A stretch of 64,000 nucleotides of DNA from Dioscorea cayenensis subsp. rotundata (taxonomy: Eukaryota > Streptophyta > Magnoliopsida > Dioscoreales > Dioscoreaceae): the NCBI RefSeq assembly GCF_009730915.1, contig NC_052484.1, positions 2,136,054 through 2,200,053 on the forward strand, written 5' to 3'. The notes beneath the pieces are model-generated. The model was not told where the DNA came from. It did no database searches and saw nothing but the letters and a program-made list of their open reading frames with translations. Positions 57,541 to 64,000 of the stretch are shown piece by piece. Every line of letters begins with the position of its first letter. Positions within the stretch are counted from its first letter, which is position 1. Made by a program: the position numbers and the translations under genes.

Positions 57541-58660
57541 GCCGATGTCAGAAATGCACACATATGCAGAGCAATCTCAACAAACACCTTTGCTTTTATT
57601 TTTCATGGGTTTGAAATTAGATTTTAGAATGTCCTTGAAATGAATATTCTATATAAATCAAGATATTTATTTTAATAGGTAAAGAAGCAATTTATTTTAT
57701 TTTCATATGATATGTGATTAGATACACATTTATTTTAGTTTTTAATAAAATAAATAATCTTTATTTTTCTTAATAAATGATGATATTTATTTAATGGTTT
57801 TAATTAATTCATAATCAATGTTATTAATATCTTAATATAAAGAAATGTGGAATAACCTAAATCCAAGGCTGGATGTACACCTTTGTGTAAATAAAAAAAA
57901 TAGAATAAAATAAATATTCCAAAGTTTTGCTAAAAAAAATTGAATATTTTTTTCATAGAACTATAAATTTCAAAAAATAATTACTATTTTAACAAGATAA
58001 TTGAAATCATGCAATTATTTCAAACCCATTTTTTTTCTTCATATTATATATATATATATATATTCTTTTTTAAATATATATAAACAAATCAACAAACTAG
58101 CAGGCAGAATTTCAGACCTAGAGATTCCAAAGCACACACAACAAAGAATTGATATCACCAAGAAATATTCTGCAACAATAATATATATATAATATATATA
58201 TATATAATATGTTTTCCACTTCAAAATAAATAAATAAATAAATAAAAAATAAAATAAAATAATCAGCAGCAAAATTTCTCTTTCACAGAAGATGAAAAAC
58301 TGATCTCAAGCAAGAGAATATATATATATATATATATATAAATAGCTCATGAATCAATCATTTATTGGTGAGATAACCATTCAAGATGCCAATTTTACAA
58401 ACAGAAATGTATAAAAAAAAAGGGCAAAAAAAAAAAAAAGGAATGTCAAATAGAAATGGAACACATTCACTCAGATCAATTAGATCACTCATAATATACA
58501 ACCAATGACTTCATTCAGAATGAGTTAAACAAATGCACAACACTCATATACACACAAACTCCAGATAAGAGTACGAAATTTCACCGAAAATGTCTCTCTG
58601 GGTGTTCAGGTTTTTTGGTTAATTATTTTAAGCCGCGATCGATCTTTTGAGTGAGAATCA
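57541..58660. other. 3' flank of the RABC gene
   Basis: AT-rich, with AT dinucleotide and AAAT runs (58040, 58200, 58320). It includes the likely 3' UTR of the minus-strand GTPase gene. No other gene is seen. Confidence 0.55.
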
Positions 58661-61600
58661 TCATGAACAACATCCTCTGCTTTGTGTTGGATGGTTTTCC
58701 TGTTTCTGTTTCAAGATGTTCCTCTTCCCGACCGACGATCCTTCTTCCAAGAGGCTCGGAACTTCCAAAATCTGTGAAACAGTATCATTTTATGAGACAA
58801 TTCTTGTATTTGGCTCTGAAAAACAGCAATAAAGTGAACCAATTTGGCAATGCAGGCATAAGCTAATCCAGGTGAAATGTGGTATTACTTGTTTCCAGAT
58901 TAAGGTTTTTAATCAGGAATACGCTATACCGAAATCATTTGGCTGTTAATCTTCTTATTTCCAAGCCAAACATTACAACAACAAGCTATTAGATGATAAA
59001 AAAAAGAGGAGTGTCATCGTGTCAAGCAGCTAATAGCCAGCAGTTAAACTTTGGCATAATACCCAAATTGGTCTCTCTACTGTTAATTCTTCCCAACTAG
59101 CCCCTCTACTCTTGAAAATACAGGGACTAGTTGGATCATTTTCAAGTGTGGATGGACTAAGTGAGCCCTTTTTAAGACAAAAGGGACTAGTTGGGAGCAT
59201 TTTTGAGTAAAGGGACCAAATGAGAAGATTGAGAAAAGCAGAGGGATCAATTCGGGTATTATACTTTAAACTTTTGCCAGAACACTATGAGTATGAACTT
59301 GGGCAAAATCCAAACACTACCAAGACCTTTTTTTTTTATTATTTACAAACTAGAAGTTGACTTTGCATGCAAGATAATTGAACTACTTTCATTGAGTTGA
59401 TAACTCAGCAACCATTGTTGGCATAAGTACTAACATCCAAGAAAAGTTGTTTCAATGTAGTATAGAGAAGAAAGCTGAAAACTACTTTTTTTTTTTTTTA
59501 AATTTATAATATTCATTTCTTTGCTCCTTTCATTAAGCTTGAATTGGGACTAGAAACATGGGCCCCTTTGTTTGGAAGATGATATCACTACTTCCAAATA
59601 GTGTCACGATGGATTGAAGGCCATGCTTGAATGAGTGGCATGCATTATTGCCGACATTGTTGCCACTATGTGATTGCATGATTCAAGGAATATGATCACA
59701 AGAGACTGAAAAGTTTCAGAGCATGCTAGGGAAAATTATCTGACAATTGGATCTAACTTCAATAAGAAGATAAAAAATATTGGACCCTACAACAGATTGA
59801 CTTTTACTTGAATAAGTCATCAAGATGGATCTAAATTCACAGAGAAAATATGAAAACAAATCTACAATCCAAAATAAGAACTTTACTTATGATTGGAATG
59901 CAATCACCAACTTTACAAGAAATGTTCTTGGGAGCTATGACTGTTTGCAGTTGCAGGATCAAAAATTAAGTGGGATGGATAGTGAATGAGTGATGGTATT
60001 TGTACAAACTAGACTTTCAAACTGAATAATAATTTATTATTTTTCCTTGAGGCGTAAAACACTACATCCCATGGTTTGCAGATAGACGACAATTCTTCGG
60101 AGGTCAATAGTTTGTACAAATAACATTACATTTGAGACATGCAGAGTCTGATGTGGGAAAAAGGGGAGTTGGTTAAATAGTCATGCTTCAATGAGCCGCA
60201 TACATTATTGAATGACATTGTTGTCTCTATGTGATTGCATGATTCAAGGAATATGATCACAAAAAGCTGAACAAATTCAGAGCATTCTAGGGAGAACTAT
60301 CTAACAATTGGATCTATTTTCAATAAGTACATAAAAAGTATTGGAGTCTTTTGATGTTAACTGGTCATCAAGACAGATCTCTGAATTTGTGGAGGAAATA
60401 TGGAAACATATATATAATCCAAAAAAAAACTTTACCTATGAGGGAACAAAATCACAAACTTGATACGAAATGAGCTTGGTAAGTGTAATTGGGAAGTCTC
60501 TAGTTTGTACAGATAACATTACTCTGTAGATGCACAGTGTCTGATGTGTAGGTGGATTATAAGTACATAAAAGCAAATAATGCAGGGATGCTTTTATCTT
60601 GTACATGCTTAGCTATCTTTCGGGGCCATTTAAAGCAAGAGAAAATTTGTGTTTTATGAATTATGACTGAATAAGCTCACATGTTTTCTCAGAATCATCT
60701 ACTCAGAGCCAATAGAGTTTGCTGAGCAGAGTTTTAGGAGACTTGAAATAGTATTTGATCCAATTATAATTCATATTAGATCTTTGATTAGGACTTGTTA
60801 CTAAAGAGTTTCAATATAATTTAGTCTGTGTTGTGTTAAGCAGATAGACAAGACTTTGCTTGAAGTAATCAACATAGAAAGATGGCATAGGCAAGGCATT
60901 AAGACATTGAACATTGAGAATTGAAATTTACTAGTTACTAATAACATTGTCTTTCTTTAGACGTTGTTTACCATTAAGAGATTCAGAAGATTGAGGACAG
61001 ATGGGTGATGGGCCTCACAACCTAATACGAAACAGATGTTAGGACACATAACTGGCCCTTTTTCAGTTAATTTGTGCTTACATCCATCATGCCAGCCTTC
61101 TCTAATTAGATGAGTAAAGATTCCTTGAGAAAACAGCAAAGAAATTTACCTTTAATGCAAGTTCTTCAAAACATTTCTCCACATTTTCCCGAGTTTTTGC
61201 ACTACATTCAAGAAATAAACACCCATATTCTTGTGCAAGCGCAATGCCCTCTTCTCTAGAAACCATCCTGTCGGCTTCCTGAAATTCATAGGCTGAAGTA
61301 AATAAAAGGGGACCTATTTATCATTTATATACAAACAATAAACCTTTTGAGCCTGCTATCTTATATAATCAGACCAGTGCTTAAGATTCTGTTAGAACAT
61401 TAGTCCTCTTGCTACAAAATGCTTCATTTAGTTTTGGCCCAGTAAATAGTTTTCTTCTGAAATAGATAATACAAATCACAAGGAACAGCCAATTGGATTA
61501 CCAGATAACAACCTGGCAATGAATAACTCTCTTCCAAAATATATACATAAGACAAATAATTTTTTCTTACCAATACTCCAAATTTAATTCCACTTCGGTT

Positions 61601-63693
61601 ATGTAGCAAACTTACATTGGATATTCGGTATCTTTAGTGCAGTCATAAATTTGTTAGTAGTGATGGATGAAATTTGTCTAAAATTTTAAAAATTTTCAGT
61701 TTTACATGATAGATGCATAGAAAGATGAAAAGACATAGTTACCTGGTCAACTTTATTGCCAACAAGAACTTTCACACAGTCCTGATTAGTAGAGTAGAGT
61801 TCAATTTCTTTCGCCCATTCATCAGACAAGTTTGTGAAAGTTTCTCTCCTTGTCACATCATAGACTGTAATAAAAGTATAATCAGACTGCCAACCTTTAT
61901 GTAGATTTAGATGAGGTTAAACCTACTATATTGAAAACTCGAAAGAATATATGCAGGATGATACCTGCAGAGACAGAAGAACAAAGCCTAAAGCAGAAAA
62001 TTGAATCAGTGCTTAAATGATAACATATCATATAGATAACAATAGAACAACAACACCAAGAAACAGAACATAATAATTAGAGTTGTGAGCAGGCCAGGCC
62101 AAGCTCGGCCTTTCCATGCAAGCCTAGTCAAGACTATTTATAATAACTAAGCTCGGACATTTAATTTTCTAACGGTATAAATAAATAAAGCTCAATACAA
62201 AAATACTCCCACCAGAACTAGCATAAGCAGATAGTGGGAATTTGGTCAAGTTTGTCACATTCTGTTTCTGGGCCTTGCTGCCCATGAAGTCTCAAAATCT
62301 TCACTACAAAACAAGCCTGGGACAAGCTTGCAGCCTAGCATAAAGGTCTGGTCCCATGCTCTTGGCCATACAGAGAATCCTACTTATACAATACAAGTGG
62401 AACCAATCGCTGTAGTCAGAAATTTTGGTTTGGAAAGGTCGATGTCAATTACAATCTTATCATATTTTTTTCTTCACTATACTGCAGTTTACAACTACAC
62501 ACAACTTAAAAAAGTCCCTTGCCATGCAAACTAATTAGAGGAACACTGTTGAATGATATTTTATCAGTCTATCAGGTGGCCTCCTACATAAGAACCATTA
62601 TGCAAAACCTAAAAGATTTTGGCTACACCAAATGGTCAATTCATTATTAAGAATTCCTCATGTAAAACTTATTTGATGTGAGAATTTATTCTTAAAACAG
62701 TTTTTCAATTCATATCTTTGACAGGGCTCACAGACATATAATTAGAGTAACATACGAGGCAACGCTTCTCATGGACCCCATTTCACATCTTTGCTGGAGT
62801 TGACTATGGTATAACCTGTATAAATGCTTAACAGAAGCCAGCTTAATTGGGTTAAAGCGACTAGTGGCCCCTACAATGGGACTTATTATTGACTTTGACC
62901 TCAAATGTAAAATAACTGTTCATTTGGTCCTTGAAATGGACGAGCTTGTTGTTTTGGCCCCTCTATACAACATGGTAACAGATGTGACCAGAGACACAAC
63001 ACATTTGAGTACAAGTTGGTTTTAGAGAAGAAAACAAAAATATTTGTCTAGTTAAGGCGCAATGATGAATATATATATATATATATATATAAAATTTTAC
63101 TTTAGGAGCCAGAACAAACACTAATCCCCACTTTAGGGCCAATATTGATTTTATTCAACATGCAGGAGTTGCAAACAAGAGTACACACAATCATCATGAT
63201 TGTGTTTTGGTTATCCCCATGATAACAGATGAATGTCTTTGCAAGAACACAATGAGCTTGGAAGCAGGGTTTAGGGTTTTGGGCTTGGAAGCAGAAAATG
63301 ATGGAACTCATAGAACATATATAGAGAAAACAAAATCACTAAATAGTTAAACACAGAACTAGGAGCATTAAAGATTGCTATGACCTTTTTTTACATATGA
63401 AATTGATTTGCCAGTGTCTTCAATTTAAACATTTTATTTGCGCTTCTACTTATTCTTTGAGACATTTATGGCAAAATCTTACTGCAGGATAATTTTACTT
63501 CCAACAAACTAGTGTTCATCCTTGGTGTTTCGAAGCAGTGACAAAGATAAGTCAGCAATAACTAAAGGTATCCAAGAATAAATCAGACATGCTAAAGACA
63601 ATATAAGAACAGCACGTCAAGACATACCCAGAATTATTCCTTGAGCCCCTCTATAATAAGAACCTGTCAGCGTCCTAAATCTCTCTTGTCCAG
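58661..63693 (-). CDS. RABC: RABC/Rab18-type small GTPase, 3' part (5' exons outside window)
   Basis: Visible exons: 63693-63628, 61864-61743, 61278-61150 and 58771-58661; phases join correctly. Rab18-type GTPases regulate vesicle and organelle membrane traffic. Seen: switch [22 protein letters not shown] (the first base of the Ala codon is in the missing exon), [20 protein letters not shown], the guanine-binding VGNKVDQ (NKxD), and [17 protein letters not shown] with the SAK motif. The C-terminus ends GCCS, a double-cysteine geranylgeranylation site. The P-loop and switch I would lie in upstream exons past 64000. VYDVTRRxTFTNL and LYSTNQDC are characteristic of plant RABC. The introns are long (1.8, 0.5 and 2.4 kb); the last holds a MITE and a segmental duplication. 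Confidence 0.93.
59053..59265. mobile_element. Mutator-like MITE (213 bp) with 9 bp TSD in the RABC intron
   Basis: The left end GGCATAATACCCAAATTGGT and the right end ATTCGGGTATTATACT (reverse complement AGTATAATACCCGAAT) are inverted copies that continue as TCTCTCTACT versus TCCCTCTGCT. TTAAACTTT flanks both sides (59044-59052 and 59266-59274). A 9 bp TSD suggests Mutator superfamily. Confidence 0.75.
59621..60555. repeat. Segmental tandem duplication in the last RABC intron
   Basis: Unit 1 (about 59621-60155) and unit 2 (about 60182-60555) share, in order, CATGCTT.AATGAG, TATGTGATTGCATGATTCAA, GGAATATGATCACAA, AACAATTGGATCTA, AGTTTGTACA.ATAACATTAC and GTCTGATGTG. Unit 2 is about 160 bp shorter. 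Confidence 0.85.
62079..62340. mobile_element. Possible hAT-like fragment in a RABC intron
   Basis: TAGAGTTGTGAGCAGGCCAGG followed by CCAAGCTCGG resembles a hAT MITE terminus. A candidate other end (AAGCTTGCAGCCTAG) lies near 62335, but the flanking octamers do not match. Confidence 0.3.
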
Positions 63694-64000
63694 CTGCAAA
63701 ATCAGAAAACTTTTATGGTTGTTATTACACATTAAAGACGAATAAACCTTAATAACATACCAAATATGTAAGTACAACTCAAAAACCATATGCAGCATCC
63801 AACATTCTTATCATTCAACCACCATCCTCAACCAGCTAATACAACAATACTAATGATATTCCAATTCTTTGATCAACTTCATTTTCACATAACTTCAATC
63901 AAAAACCACACAAAAGACTTGAGCAAATTACCACCTTTTTAATCAAAATTTCACAAAAAACTATTCATCAATTCATTCAAATAACAAGGAAAAGAAAAAG
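63694..64000 (-). other. RABC intron running off the window
   Basis: It lies upstream of the acceptor TTTTGCAG at 63694. No further exon encoding the P-loop or switch I could be found before the window ends. Confidence 0.75.

Noticed and set aside
1..64000. CRISPR arrays, bacterial-type operons, rRNA or tRNA genes
   Set aside because: No regularly spaced identical repeats, cloverleaf-like sequences or rRNA motifs were seen; tRNA-like boxes occur only in SINEs.
1..64000. LTR retrotransposons or integrated viral genes
   Set aside because: No paired long terminal repeats, primer-binding sites or gag/pol-type frames were noticed; the only reverse-transcriptase-associated sequence is the LINE end at 39352-40400.

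Overview
The window reads as plant nuclear DNA. Intergenic sequence is very AT-rich and gene-sparse, genes are split by GT-AG introns, and small non-autonomous transposons are dense. A monocot outside the grasses is my best guess. The pectate lyase and aquaporin exons are strongly GC-rich toward their 5' ends, and the aquaporin has the monocot-like pieces GQGSGMAF and HEQIPSAEY. Species cannot be fixed from the sequence alone.

Seven genes are supported; six have complete reading frames. From left to right: (1) minus strand 9847-6980, a 162-residue plastid-type membrane protein of unknown function; (2) minus 12915-11003, a shugoshin (323 residues, 11 exons), the centromeric cohesin protector, with a tandemly duplicated exon; (3) plus 14875-22018, a PMR6-like pectate lyase (475 residues) with a Gly/Ser-rich, GPI-signal-like tail encoded after a 5.5 kb intron; (4) plus 32294-34925, the auxin-transport facilitator WAT1 (384 residues); (5) minus 39087-36888, a SOSEKI (DUF966) polarity protein whose last splice junction seems damaged; (6) plus 51211-52540, a TIP1-type tonoplast aquaporin (249 residues); (7) minus 63693-58661, the 3' part of a RABC/Rab18 GTPase whose first exons lie beyond the right edge. 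Exon boundaries were built by hand from splice signals, reading phase and family similarity. All cumulative exon lengths keep frame, but no transcript evidence was available.

The rest is AT-rich intergenic DNA and transposon-derived sequence. Target-site duplications (TSDs) can be read directly for many insertions: four hAT-type MITEs with perfect 8 bp TSDs and one with an eroded TSD (19588, 20752, 25122, 45221, 43607), Tourist/Harbinger-like MITEs with 3 bp TSDs (4728, 55255, 30974), a Mutator-like MITE with a 9 bp TSD (59053), a 5'-truncated LINE with a 12 bp TSD just upstream of SOSEKI (39352-40400), and SINEs (49082, 52998, 57249, probably 13141). Several insertions sit in one copy of a duplicated sequence, so the other copy acts as an internal empty site.

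No operon-like or multi-gene system is evident; the seven genes appear functionally unrelated. The most interesting items are local: a cluster of CGCG boxes in the aquaporin intron, the duplicated shugoshin exon, the broken SOSEKI 3' junction, and the reciprocal empty-site pairs of transposon insertions. I found no new biological system.
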